A stretch of 64,000 bases of DNA. Source: Echiichthys vipera (taxonomy: Eukaryota > Chordata > Actinopteri > Perciformes > Trachinidae). Positions within the stretch are counted from its first letter, which is position 1, and each line of letters opens with the position of its first letter. Below are positions 50,753 to 64,000 of the stretch, piece after piece. The stretch is taken from NCBI GenBank assembly GCA_963691815.1, contig OY829657.1, positions 19,795,853-19,859,852 on the forward strand. Reading direction: 5' to 3'. A program made the position numbers and the translations under genes. The notes beneath the pieces are model-generated. The model worked only from the letters and a program-made list of their open reading frames with translations. It was not told the DNA's origin and did not search any database.

Positions 50753-53700
50753 CATTGCAATGTTGTAGTTCAGCTGAGTGAATTAAGTCTAAACCATCAA
50801 GAGTGAGCATTATGAGTGAGTCACCTCTCGATGGGCAGCGCTTCTTATTACTTTGCCAGTTACTGGAAGAAAAAGTCTTTATTTGCTTAAAGTGGGTCTG
50901 TTTTCCATTCAGATCTGTTTGATTTCTCATCAGGGAAAGAAAAACTCAACCACCCCCCATGAACATGACATTGATGAATCATTTGTCTTTGAAACGGTGG
51001 TTAACAAACTTTGACTAACCAGACTCCTGGAGAGCTTCCCACAAAAACTCCCAGAGAGCACAGCAGGAGGCCACGTTGGCTGCTTTAGAGATGTGGATAA
51101 AATCCTATCCCAGAGACCTCTGCAAGACTCTTGGGGTTACGCCTTCTCTAAACTTGACTTTGTTAGGAACAAAATACCTAGATGCTACTCAGCCATACTG
51201 TTTTACTAACCGTTGAGCAATGTAGCTTCTTTAAGTCTGTAATCTCCTTTTCGCCATATGAGGCTGAGAACTGAATACAAAGAGAAGATCATCATTTTTC
51301 TCATGCTAAGAATCTTTCCATTTTAAAATCATGACATAAGTGACCTGAAAGTGATGAAATCCATAGGTTCTTCTAACACTTGCTTTTTTTTCTTCTCTTT
51401 TTTTGCCATCGAAACGTTTTGGGATTTGGGGATTTTGGTAAGCCAGTGTGGGCTTTCTGTCCATGTCTGTGCCCTCCTCTGATACAACAAAGAAGGATTC
51501 AATTGTCTATTGGTTTAAAGCTCTGTTAGTTCAGGGACTTTTTACTCTTAGTCGTAGCTGGATATTTACCCAAAGTCTTTGTCAAAATGGAGGCTAGGAA
51601 AGTAGGGGAGTTTTTCTTGCACCTACCCCTGTACAAAACTCGAAATGCCACTGTAAAGATGGCCAAAAAATACACTTCCTCTTTTTGCTTTTCAGTTTCC
51701 TGTATTTTTGTATCCAGTGAGCAAAAGCAATACAAACCTTAAAACAGAGAGAGACTTTGCTCATTAGATGGTGACAGACATTTCAGCCCACATTTCACAA
51801 GAGTGGCCATTGTTGGGGGCTGAGGGAAACACAGTGTGTGGTAAGTGAGGGACGGGTGAGTGACAGGGCTTTAGAATCGGCTTTGCTAGTCATTGTACAT
51901 TTCCCTTAACATGTCTGACTGCCTGGCAGCAATGCCATTGCACAAGAAAGAGCGTAAAATCCCGTAAGATGGTACAATCATGTCTCACACACTCATAGAC
52001 AAACACAATCGTGTCATACATGTCAATCTCCTGCCCTGGTGATAGATGGTTTGGTTAGCAGCCACTGGGGGAGGAGATTGCATGCCCTCTTGTCTGCCTG
52101 GCGAGAAGGCTTTGACTCAGCTCTCTGGCACTGAAGCTGGCAGTGGGTGAAGCTCTTCTGACAGCTCAAAGGGCAGTGGGAATTGTATTAATACTAGCAG
52201 GATAAAATGTAATTCCACGTAGTTCCATTTGGTGATTTGACAAAAAAAAAAAAAGTATTTTGTCTAAAAATATATCACCGGCCATGACAAAACCCAACAT
52301 GCGTAATACGTGTTTAATCCTAGAATGTAAGATCCTCTTCATGTTATTAAACCCCCTGAATTCAGAGGACACCACCTTTGTCCTCAGTGGTCTGCACGGC
52401 CATGGCTCAAAGTTAAAGCTGCTGTGACCGATATTTTTCTAATAACAATAGAGAAAATGTGTAATGCCGCACCAGCACACATAAAGTTATCTAGCATGTG
52501 GGGAAGCCTGTATGGAAGGTGAGTTTTCTTGATTTTAAGGGCGCCCTAAAGTGCCCTGCATGACCCAATTCTACAAAGAGTTTTAACATCTTTCAGATCT
52601 TTGTTTTCGTTGTTTCCAGATCACACCAGTGCATTCTTTGTGCTGCACTGTTAAAACGTTGCACATGTCTGAAGCTGATGTGTGCATGGTTCTATCACCT
52701 TTGTGCAAATATTCAAGGATGTAAAAAGACATAACGATATTAAACGGGCACAAATACCATGAAAACATAGTGGCATCTCATTGCTTCTTCTGAGATGTGA
52801 TTGTGTTTCTTTAACGACCGAATTTGTCTCCTCTGACGTGTTTCCTTGTGGTGTTTTTATCAGCAACTATGGAGATGAAGAGGTAGGTGGCAAGCTATAA
52901 GAACCCCTGAGATCAAGGTCTATTCAAATAAATCTACCTTTATCACATCTTCTCTTGTTTTGGTTTACCAACATGAAAACAAGTTTTGTTATCTGCAAAT
53001 TGAAAATGTGCGGAGAAGCAGAAGGAATGGAGACATACATTACAAAGAGTCTAAACCCATTGCTGTTTGCCAAACTCATAAACTCACACTGTCAATTCTA
53101 TTTCAAGTTTACCTTATCTTGGGAAAACCATAGGCCCCCATTTTTTTCAAAAAATCAATTAAAATAGCTTGCAGAGCTATACTGCTGCAGTGATGAACAT
53201 AATCCATCATTGTAAATGAGACAACTCAATTTGTTCCTCATATTTTTTACCCCAACATGACTTCATAACATTGATTGCAGTTATAATCTTGTCAACTTCA
53301 GTTTCATTCTGCCAGAAATGAATCGCGTCTGTCTCATCATGGTGGCTGTTCACTGCCAAACAAAAAGTAAATTTACCAGTAGGCCCTAACTGAAAATGAA
53401 AAAATAGTTCTATTAAGTGTGATAATTAGCGGGTTGGTGAAGTGGCGTTGTGAGAAATTACAAGTTGTCTCATTTAAGGTGATGGACGGCGTCTGCTAGT
53501 ACAGCACTGTGTCTCTGTCAGCTGTTTTTAACGGGACTTTTAAAAAAAGAAAGCTTAATTTCCAAAAATTCCAAACAAAGTTGAAGAAAAGACAGTAGTT
53601 GGTAGTTTCTGACAAGAAAACAGTAAGTTTTAGATAAAATTACCTGTACAACTTTTTCGCGGGATTGTGGCGTTTCTTAAAACTTCTTTTTTTCTACAGT

Positions 53701-54469
53701 TAGACAAGCCTTGGAAAACCTGGAAACTGGCCATACACACACCCTATATATATATAGTATATACTGTATATCATAACTGGTTGGAGCACCTGATGTTTTT
53801 GGCAGCATTACAGTAAACTTTTTTATCTCTTTGGTGATAAAAATCTCTCCCTCAATACGATTTTATCCGCTGTGATTAAGTATGTGCTCGAGCTGCTCTG
53901 TAAAATATTTACTAAAACACACTGCAGTCATCGCTCACCTCAAACGTTCTCTAAGTCATAAGAGTGATGAATGTTTCCAGCGAGAAAAAGGCTTGCAGCT
54001 CCGAAGTCGGCAGTAGTAACTGATCTGGGATAAAGTTGGCTTTCAAAATCCCACCATAAAAAAAAAAAACATGAATACCTTAAATATCTCATTTGCAGTC
54101 AGCTGTGCTATCCCCAATGGTTTAGAGGTATTGCATTTTTAGACAATAGGATGGATATATGGTTCTTGTGGTGAGAGTGTGTAGTGTGTTGATCCAAAAA
54201 GTCCAGCTTGTAAAGGATCCATGGATTTAATGACTGAATAATTTTATAACACTGGAAACTTACCCCAGCAGCAATTAATTAATCTTTCATTGTGACGATT
54301 GTGAGATACAGTAAAAAGCAGAAATATGGCACTCACGTTACAAAGTAATCTACCAAGAATGTGTGTTGCGCGTATTTGCACCTTGACTTGCAGTCTGGTA
54401 AAAGTTGAGCCGGGTTCATGCTAACAACTCTGTCAGACTGTTCGTAGACACCTGGCTTAGGTGCTGATA
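50753..54469. other. Intergenic, 3.7 kb, no gene seen
   Basis: No supported exon. A TA-rich palindromic stretch atatatatatagtatatact lies near 53746-53770. Confidence 0.45.
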
Positions 54470-55195
54470 TCAGCATGTTGATATGCTTACAACGACAGTG
54501 CCCACATGCTAATGTTTAGCAGTGTTTACCATGTACACCACTTTTTTGTATGTTAGTATATGAGTATTCGCTAATTACCACTAAACACAAAGTACAGCTG
54601 AGGCTGATGGGAATCAGAGACAGTATAAAACATGGATGTTGTCTCTGTGACATCACTCGGGTTTTCCGAAGAGCCTTTGTGAAGTTCAGTGGATAGTTCG
54701 GGACGCCTCCACTGACTAAAACCATTTTTTGTACCAGGCTGTAAACCTGTTTATTTCTGCTGTAAAGTTTGGCCTTTTATCACGGGGCTTTACGGGGGAT
54801 TGACTAGTTTTTGGAGCCAGCTTCAAGTGGCCATTTGAGGAACAGCAGCTTAATTTTCCAGCCCTGCAGGTTGCTGCTTGCTAGGAACATGGAAATATGT
54901 TTTGCAGTCATTTGGTCATAAAATAAAGTAATGGAGAAATTTGCGCATGAAAAGTTAAGGGATCACCATGACAGTTCATCCTGAATCGAACATGAGCGTA
55001 TATCACATTTTTATAACAATCCATCCAATAACAATTGAGACATTTTACTCAAAACTACAACCTGTGTTGGCTCTAGAGGAAACTTAAGAGATCAATAAAG
55101 TCACTGTCAGGGAATGTGTGTCTTCACCAAACTTCATGACAATCCTTCTGTTAAGTTGAGATATTTCAGTCTGGACTAAAGTGGTGGTCTGACCA
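54470..55195 (+). repeat. Interspersed teleost repeat interrupted by another repeat
   Basis: The left part runs from about 54470 (cagcatgttgatatg, cccacatgctaatgtttagc) to about 54613 (actaaacacaaagtacagct, gaggctgatgggaat). The right part resumes near 54895 (gttttgcagtcatttggtca) and runs through gggatcaccatgac, caatccatccaataacaatt and gagatatttcagtctggact to about 55195. The halves are contiguous in the family as I know it. The intervening 54622-54881 belongs to a different repeat. Confidence 0.65.
54622..54881 (+). repeat. Inserted repeat inside the 54.5-55.2 kb element
   Basis: Contains aacatggatgttgtctctgt, gtaccaggctgtaaacctgt, ttatttctgctgtaaag, gattgactagtttttggagc, cagcttcaagtggcca and gcaggttgctgcttgc. 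I recognise this as a separate common fish repeat. It lies between the two halves of the outer element. Confidence 0.6.
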
Positions 55196-57068
55196 AACCA
55201 CAGACCATCACAGTCAGTGTCGTCCAAAACACAACCGGAAGAAAACAGTAGCACAACACTTTGCTCTCCATCACATTGAGACATTACGAGCATTTTTGTG
55301 GTTTTCTCCCATTTTCGAAATACAGAACGAAACTGACCTCAGTAGTTCCTCAACAGTTCTGCTCTGTTCCTCTGTTTCACTTCAGAAAAGTCCGGGGAAT
55401 ATTTGCATTTTTTAATTGTTCTGCACCCGAGAGAGAACAGGGAGAAAGACCTGTGGGGTTTCCATCAACTTTTTAACAGACCGAGCCAGCTGTTAAGTTA
55501 CGTCTGTCTGTGGCTTTATACACAGCTAAGAGGATTCAATACACATGCTTTCCTTTCCTACTCTCGGTGAGACTCTTACAACAGTTCCACTGTAGTCGAT
55601 GCCACAAGGCCATAAACAAGCTCTATAGGGAGTATGGCTGTGGGAGAGTGACAGCCTATTGGTGTGGTTGTATTGTGAATATTTTATTTTAACACTAGTT
55701 GGCGGAGTCAAAACATAACTGTGTGTTTCTGTATCGCACTGGAATTCAGTCTAAGCTGCTGTACATGCGCCTGTGTTTTCAGCGCGCTTTGATATCGAGA
55801 AGGCAGCATTGTGTTTTGACAGCTTTCAGACTGTAATGGAGAGAGAGAAAAAAGAGGGCAAAGGGAGAGAGACTGGAGAGGAAAAGGGAGTGGGGGGAGG
55901 TGGGTGTGGCAGAGAAGGAATCCTGGGCTGCTCAATGTCACACTAGGGAGGACTGCGGGGGAAAATAAAAGGGGATGGGGGAGGTTAGAAGGACAAGCTT
56001 ATCAGTGTGTTTGTGAAGATAGCTGAGAGCGGGCAGGCTGAATGAACCACAACAGGATGGAGAAGTAATCCAAAGACAAGAGAGAGACACACACGTAGAA
56101 TATGTACTGTACCTCCTGTCTCTCTTACACACACATGCTCACATTATGTCGAGTAACACTGCAGAGAGGCTCAGGGTGTATAGATATTTAATGAAACACC
56201 CCCCACTCTCATCCTCCACCAAATCTGCTCACTAGCACGGGGAGTCCAATGGAGGAGGACGAAGAGGAAAGTAGGGCACGTCTGCAGATTTAATGAGGCA
56301 AAAAAAAAAAAAAAAGCGCTGTATGACAAGCTTATGTTTTCTCCTCCAGCAGAGATACTCTCTTCAAAAGACAGCCTCCATTCTCTTCTGACATATACAG
56401 CCACAGCATTATTGAGGCCATCTCTGGTACGATTTTTCTTTCAGTTGTGGATTTCTGTGGATACTTAACGACAGGATGGAGGCCAGAGATGACTCCCATC
56501 GACTGCATGTCGGCGTAATCACGTTTGATCGTTTTTAGAATGTAATCCCATTGAGTGGGCTTACAGTGCATTAAATCTCAAACCCCTTTTCATTTCCGAC
56601 GTGTATTAGGTTAAGTCACAATGCAATGTTGGGGGACAATTATTCAGACATCATTAAGTCAAGATTTCTCCTCATATTTGGGATCTCCAAGGGGGGAAAA
56701 ATGCTTAAAGAAAGGAGGAAATCTTCTGCAATTAGCATAACAACAAAAGAAGAAGTTTTCAGATGATGGCCTAAGGGCAAAACCAGCCTCAGGATTCATG
56801 GTACGAGTCCCTACATGGCTTTCTCTGATCAAACCCCAGAGCTCTATTTTAGTAGAGATGTGCTCAATGTGCCTTAATTTACCTGGGGGGATTCTGGTTG
56901 CTAAAACAGGGGCACACACTCATGAGGGACGGTGTGAGTGTTTGGTATGGCTACAGAACACACCCATAAACAAACAAGCACACGTGTAAGTACTTCACAA
57001 CAAGTGCACATACTTAAGAAGCGGTTTGCGCCCAGCCTCAGCACAGAATCAAGACAAAACGGGCTGCC
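55196..57068. other. Intergenic, upstream flank of the candidate 57-kb gene
   Basis: Purine-rich stretches lie at 55830-55920. No recognised promoter element (no convincing TATA or CpG cluster) directly before the ATG at 57069. Confidence 0.4.
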
Positions 57069-59196
57069 ATGTATCCAGAAACAGCAGAATATGTGGCTAA
57101 TTACATCTTGAGGTAGGTCTCTGCTCCCTCATAAGACCTTGTTTACCGTTCACAGCAGATTGTTACACAGAGATATTGTGTCTATAATTGAAGACATGAG
57201 TTGTTTTTCGACAGGGTCACTGTGTTTTACTGACCTGGTGAGTGCTGAATATGCGTCAGTAAGAGTTTGTTTGTCTACATTCTTACTGCAGGGAAACATA
57301 GTGAGACTTTGTGGTCAGGGTGACATTGGTTTTAAAAACAAACAAGCATTTTTTAAAGGCAGACCTGTTTGAAAAATAGAAACTATACTATACTATATTT
57401 AATTATGATTTTTTTTTAGCTCAATAATGTCACCATCTGCTTCAATATCTGTTTCTTTTTGCATCCCTGCTCGAAATTTAATGATGACTGGAAACCAGCG
57501 CTGTAACATAAACCCCCGATGTTTCTTTTTCTATCTATATGTAAAAAAAAAAAAGGTTGTCAATGTGTTGTTTTTCCCATGTCTGAAATGAAAGATTCAT
57601 CTCATCATGTCGACTGTAAAAGCGTCTGTTATTTTCACCCCGGGTGAGCTGGAAGAGGAGCAGGTAGCAAGGATCGAGAATGAAAGACGGATGCTGTTCA
57701 GAGTGCATTTGATTGCTGTCTGATTACAGCTTCTCCTGGCAGGTCGCATACAGACTTTCTCTCACAAACACACACACGCACACACACTGCTGAGTTCATT
57801 AGAGGCCTGCTGAAATCAGATACCTGGACCCTCGTCAGCATCATAGCTGAGACATGGTCACCAAGAGTCATACAGGATGTGCTAAAACATCCACAAAAGA
57901 ACTCAACGCAGACGTGTGTATGTTTGCGCTTTCACAGTAAAATGTTTTGATGTTATGGATTCCGTGCCTCGTGGGACAATACGAGCTGAGACACTCTTGA
58001 CTTTCTCATGCTTAAAACTCAATGCATATTCTATACCATGCAAGGGGCTCTTCTTTTTTTTGTGGTTTTATTGTAGCTTTCTGCTTTGCATCGGGTGGAT
58101 GTGGATGGACCGAGACTCTCTCATCGGGAGGAGATGGAGGGAAGGAAGGATGTGTGTGTGGAGAGAGAGTGCATTCAAGCCAAACGAGCCTCGGGGGTGG
58201 GGGTGGTGTGGGTCTGGGGGCCCCTTTCATGCCATCATATCCCAAGGCGTGCCTCTAAAGTTACCCACTGTCTGTGGCTGCGGACAGCGGGGCTCACATC
58301 ACCACGTTCATTAAAGCACTGCTGTAACCAGATAGCCTTAAGTGGACCCACATCACCATCATATTTTGGTCGGCATGTATGTGGTCACTGAGCCAAGAAC
58401 ACACACTCATACACATACTCACAGGTCCTATCCATGTATTCCTCTCACCTCTTCTCTTTCAGCCGCTTTTACCACCTCTAATCCTCTTCTCCAATACCAC
58501 AGTACAGGCCGCTTTATTACGGGTCTGCTGTGGTTTAACGAGGTAAATCACTTTTCCCTATACGAGCTGGCACTGTGACAACATTGCTAATGGTGGCCAT
58601 TGTATGTGCTTCAAGAGAAAGTCACTGAAATAAAAAGAGAAAAGGAAGAGGGTGAAAGAGAAAAAGGGGAGTTCATTTGCTTTTGTTGGCACATGAGTCA
58701 CGCTGGGAAGCTTTGTTGCTTCCTGTAGCTGCATTAATGTTCACAAACACAGGCCTCAACATCCTCTATCTACTAAAACTAGACTGCAAATATGTAAAGG
58801 CCTTTCAGTGTGCATGCCCTTGCTTTTATGGCTGTGATTAAAAAGAGCCACACAGCTCGGAAACAGGTACACAGAGTAATGCTGTGGATGTATTGATTTT
58901 CTGTCTCTGCCTCTCTCTCCTCCACCATCCCTTCCCACCCTTGAAGGAAGCCTCGTCTGAGCCTGTACGAGCCCCTGTATGTGAGGCGCTACTGGAGGCC
59001 GGAGCTGCCCAGCTTCTCCACCCCTCACCAGGGGAAGGGTGGGTACTGGTCAAGTCCCCAGAGGTACCAGGAGGTGGGGTCTACATGGAGGGACACACAC
59101 CGACGCCGAGTGGTCTTTCCTGGAAACACTGGATTCTCAGATGTGCCCTCGACTCTGAACGCAGGCTACTGCCACATCCACCCCACCCTGGCGTAA
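57069..59196 (+). CDS. Uncharacterised small protein gene, 97 aa (exons 57069-57112 and 58947-59196)
   Basis: Exon 1 encodes MYPETAEYVANYIL from an ATG in a fair context (gctgccATG) and ends AG|gtaggt. Exon 2 follows a strong polypyrimidine tract (cctctctctcctccaccatc) and acceptor ttgaag|G. An in-frame TGA just before the acceptor means the frame is only open when spliced. The phases fit exactly (AG|G). Exon 2 encodes LSLYEPLYVRRYWRPELPSF, then GGYWSSPQRYQEVGSTW, then RRRVVFPGNTGFSDVPSTL. The protein is basic and rich in Tyr, Trp, Arg and Pro, with no signal peptide, membrane segment or enzyme motif. I do not recognise the gene. Its character, and weak resemblance of LSL..RRY..P and RRVVF to TEX43/SPMIP10-type proteins as I recall them, suggest a small sperm or ciliary microtubule-associated protein, but this is conjecture. 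The stop TAA (59194-59196) overlaps a perfect donor; an alternative third exon 59281-59326 is possible. Confidence 0.6.
57113..58946 (+). other. Intron 1 of the candidate 57-kb gene
   Basis: 1,834 bp from gtaggt to ttgaag. It holds a few open frames (for example 57916-58314) that overlap each other on both strands and look like chance. Confidence 0.5.
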
Positions 59197-59280
59197 GTGG
59201 AATGCAAAAGCCACTGGCTGTTGGGGTTTAAACCAGCATACCTCCCTGCATGTGTGTGTGTGTGTGTTTGTGTCTGTTAG
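59193..59280 (+). other. Possible intron 2 of the candidate gene, 88 bp
   Basis: Donor GGC|gtaagt and acceptor ttgtgtctgttag|C. If spliced, the reading frame continues from LA into IVLWCSAFDEPLLK and stops at 59324-59326. If not spliced, the TAA inside gtaagt ends the protein. Confidence 0.4.
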
Positions 59281-59326
59281 CATTGTGCTCTGGTGTTCTG
59301 CTTTTGACGAGCCTCTTCTTAAGTAA

Positions 59327-60372
59327 GTTGGTTGTCAGCACTCTGGCAGAAACAGACGACAGAACGGTAAGTTCTCAATCAGCACTCCGCTGGCTTATCA
59401 GAGACCAGGCGTGGAGCCACAGTCAGGAGCTCTCCTCACGCTGTCCCCCTGCTTGTATGTCACCAAGGCCACATCTTCACACAGGGGTCATAAGGCCTGT
59501 CAGAAAGCATGTACACGTACAGGGTCACCTCCTCATCTGAGAGAATTCTGTCCACCTCCTGTCAATGCTGTGGTCGTCACTAACCTGTAATATTTGCCAG
59601 ACAGGAGTCTAGTGATGTGAAGAGAAACATGATGCTTTTATACTGTGGGCCTTAGTAGAAAATACTGTACTCACAATTAGATATTTATACCTTACTTGAG
59701 TTTTTCAGTTTACTATCATACTCACATTTATTTGAGTTATAGTCTGTAGTTTTTCCGATCAGGGTTTCCATGTGACTAAAGGCGGATCTATGGTCTAAAT
59801 TATGACCTAGATAAAAAAAAAAAGTTATTACAATTTATCCTCTGGACACCATGGATATCTGTACCAAATCCCATGACAATCCATTCAATAAAGGTCGAGA
59901 CATTTCATTAAAAAGCACAATGTTAACCTTATAGAGCCGACTAGTGTGGCAAAAAAAAGAGAAAATCCTAAATCCATCACATCACAGTATCTACACTGAC
60001 CATACCTTTTTATCTGTCACTAAAAGCTCTATTGCCCAGCCCTCCCCCTCTATCGCCAACCTAATACACCGTAATATAAATATCCTCCAGCTACTCCACA
60101 TCACACCCACATCCCCCCTCAGGAGGCTGATAACCCAGAGGACACTGACCTAAATGGATGGGCAGAGTAATGTTCTCCACGCCCCAGAACATCTTGTTGT
60201 CATGACAGCAGAATGGTTGTGCACGTCTGGGTGTTCCCTCGCGCTGATCTGGTTTTTACTGCTCTGTCGATTGAGGTGATTGGTTTAAAAGCAGAGTAGG
60301 TGTGGGGGATGCAGAGGTGTTATGACTGGTGGGATTTGAGACAAAGTGAGGTGAACAGAAAGAAAGAGTAAA
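59327..60372. other. Downstream flank, with repeat relic at 59815-59940
   Basis: The segment 59815-59940 (gttattacaatttatcctct, ggacaccatggatatctgta, ccaaatcccatgacaatcca) is a relic of the repeat family at 54.9-55.2 kb. It carries an AATAAA at 59887-59892 that could serve the upstream gene. Confidence 0.45.
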
Positions 60373-60378
60373 CGAGAG

Positions 60379-60441
<63 letters not shown>
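60373..60441. repeat. (GA)n microsatellite
   Basis: About 69 bp of GA, within a longer purine-rich stretch to about 60640. Confidence 0.97.
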
Positions 60442-60444
<3 letters not shown>

Positions 60445-60768
60445 TAAGAAGAAGAGAAGTACATGAGAAAGAGAAAGTTTGAGTGAAAGTAAAAAAAGGA
60501 GAGTTCAGGAAGCTGAGCAGAAAGATAAAATGAGACACTTAAAATGGGAAGAGATGGTTTTGAGCGACAGGGGAAAAGATTGATGGTGAAGGGAAAAAAG
60601 AGAGTGCAAAAAAAAAGGAAAGAAGTGGAAAGAGAGACAAAGCCAGGGGGCTAATGGGCTCGTGGCTAATCAATCCTGAGTGATGGCCACTTTAGATTGG
60701 GCCGGGCTGACAGATGGAGACCATCCCTCTGCTTTAGCTCTCCCCTGACTCCCCAGCTCCTAACTCAC

Positions 60769-60939
60769 CGTGCAGGAACACATCAGCATCCACTCCGCCG
60801 ATCCCCCCCAGAGGGCACCTGACATTGTGTACATTCGACACACATATGGAGACATACTCGGCCCAGCCGGGGTCTGTCACATCTGCCAATACATTTATCA
60901 TGTGAGAAATGGCCATATCAGGGGTCCACACTGTTATTC
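60769..60939 (-). CDS. Candidate internal exon, 171 nt, phase 1-1, unknown gene
   Basis: On the minus strand the segment is bounded by an acceptor ccatccatgtcag|GA and a perfect donor CACG|gtgagt. It encodes 57 codons without a stop, including TVWTPDMAISHMINVLADV, WAEYVSICVSN and GGIGGVDADVFLHG. Alternatively, the ATG at 60946 could start the frame. The symmetrical phase 1-1 length is typical of extracellular module exons, but no Cys pattern or domain is recognised. No partner exon was found in the window. It could be a conserved non-coding element read by chance. Confidence 0.3.
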
Positions 60940-62899
<1,960 letters not shown>

Positions 62900-63345
62900 T
62901 GGGCAAGTTACTTGAAAATATAATCACATTACTCATGACATAAATAATCCAAAAAATTAGTTACATTACTTTCAACTTCTCAGCACCATTAACTTTGACA
63001 ACACAAAACCTTCCCACCAACATGTTACAACGTGTGTTTTTCACATAACTGGCCATCAAAACAATAAACAAAGTGAAGTCAATATATAAATCCTGCTGCC
63101 ATCTTGTAATTTTTGGAATCACTATGACTTTTTCCTCTTTTGGCTAGAAAAACCCCAATATGCACCAAGCTAACATGTCAGTTTCACATGTCAGACCAAA
63201 CTGATTTACACTCTCCATTAAGCTCCAATTAACACAGCAAAAAAGCACACAAGTCTAAGTCATGTTACTGGGATTAATAACTTTATTGTAATGAGTTTTT
63301 GTCAAATTGAACTCCTAACTTGTTACTGAAAAAAGTAATCACACT
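62900..63345. repeat. Probable interspersed repeat (gcaagttacttgaaaatata family)
   Basis: Begins gggcaagttacttgaaaata followed by taatcacattact and ends cttgttactgaaaaaagtaa followed by tcacac, roughly inverted relative to the start. I recognise the terminal motifs from a common fish element. The interior is diverged. Confidence 0.5.
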
Positions 63346-64000
63346 GAAGCAAATGCAAACTCATTAAATAGAAATGAGGTAGTGTTCATTTATCTACCTT
63401 AAGGCTGATTAAGAGCTGCTTTGAAAAAAAAACATGTTAAAAAGTCCATGCAGGGACATTTCAACACGTTTGCTCGTGGTGTAGAGTAGATACAAGTGTA
63501 GACTGAACAAATTATTCTGCCTGGGTGCTCCGAGACATGAGTTAGTCATTAAGGGCTGAAAATCAGATAAGTGAAGTGCTAATGCTTGACAAACACCCTT
63601 GCCGTCACACCCTCTCCCGCCGATGTGTGGAGCCTCCGGTGAAAGATGATGCCGAGCGGCAGAAGGCGGCGTGCTGAACAGGTGACAACACAGCCCCGTC
63701 CCTCCTCGAGACCGCCAGCCAGGCTCAGTTTACTGAAGAAAGTCACACAGCAGATGGTGTCCAAGGAAGTGAATTAGCACCGTGAGGCCGTGTCCACACA
63801 CACCAGATGGGGGAGAAGAAGAGACAAAGAAACTGGGGGAGAAAAACAATGACATAAAGGCACAGCAACCAAGGTGCAGAGTGGGTGTTGTGCAGGGGGG
63901 CGGGCTTTGTATGTGCTCATTTGTTTGTTTGCTTGTGTGTTTGTGTCTTTGTTGGTCCAATGCGAGCCTCGGCCAAGTTCATGGTGCCTGTCTACAGTGA
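63346..64000. other. Window end, no gene seen
   Basis: GC-richer from 63600. Chance open frames only. Confidence 0.4.

Noticed and set aside
57916..58391. Several overlapping frames within intron 1 of the 57-kb gene
   Set aside because: Mutually overlapping on both strands in a GC-rich patch, with no splice continuity to the neighbouring exons.

Overview
The window looks like nuclear DNA from a teleost fish. Long (CA)n/(TG)n arrays, short introns of about 90-160 bp, a Tc1-like transposase relic, and several interspersed repeats that I recognise as common in teleosts all point that way. There is no bacterial, phage or CRISPR-type content. Most open frames in the window are chance frames or translated microsatellites. 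All repeat-family recognitions are from memory; no database was searched.

Layout. Bases 1-545 (+) hold the 3' end of BSDC1 (BSD domain-containing protein 1): three exon pieces, two short introns and the stop. A 3' UTR of up to about 2.6 kb follows, with a good distal poly(A) signal at 3115. From about 3.2 to 57 kb I find no protein gene I can support. That interval is a gene-poor landscape of microsatellites and repeat relics: tRNA-headed SINEs (6.65, 8.37 and 33.46 kb), a Tc1 relic (8.74 kb), a LINE 3' end (16.2 kb), MITE-like elements (12.55, 21.4, 27.96 and 30.0 kb) and nested DNA elements (41.5-42.4 and 54.4-55.2 kb). It also contains one intact tRNA-Arg(TCG) gene at 33381-33453.

At 57.07-59.2/59.3 kb (+) I assemble a small gene that I cannot name. 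A 14-codon first exon with a clean donor joins in phase to a 246-nt exon with a strong polypyrimidine acceptor, giving a basic, aromatic-rich protein of 97 aa. A further 88-bp intron would extend it to 111 aa. Its style resembles small sperm or ciliary microtubule-associated proteins, but that is only an impression. On the minus strand at 60769-60939 there is a 171-nt phase 1-1 exon candidate of unknown identity.

No genes in the window work together as a pathway. The most interesting items are the small 57-59 kb gene, the 159-nt stop-free intron in BSDC1, the nested transposon architecture at 41.5 kb, and the tRNA gene with a SINE placed 8 nt behind it.
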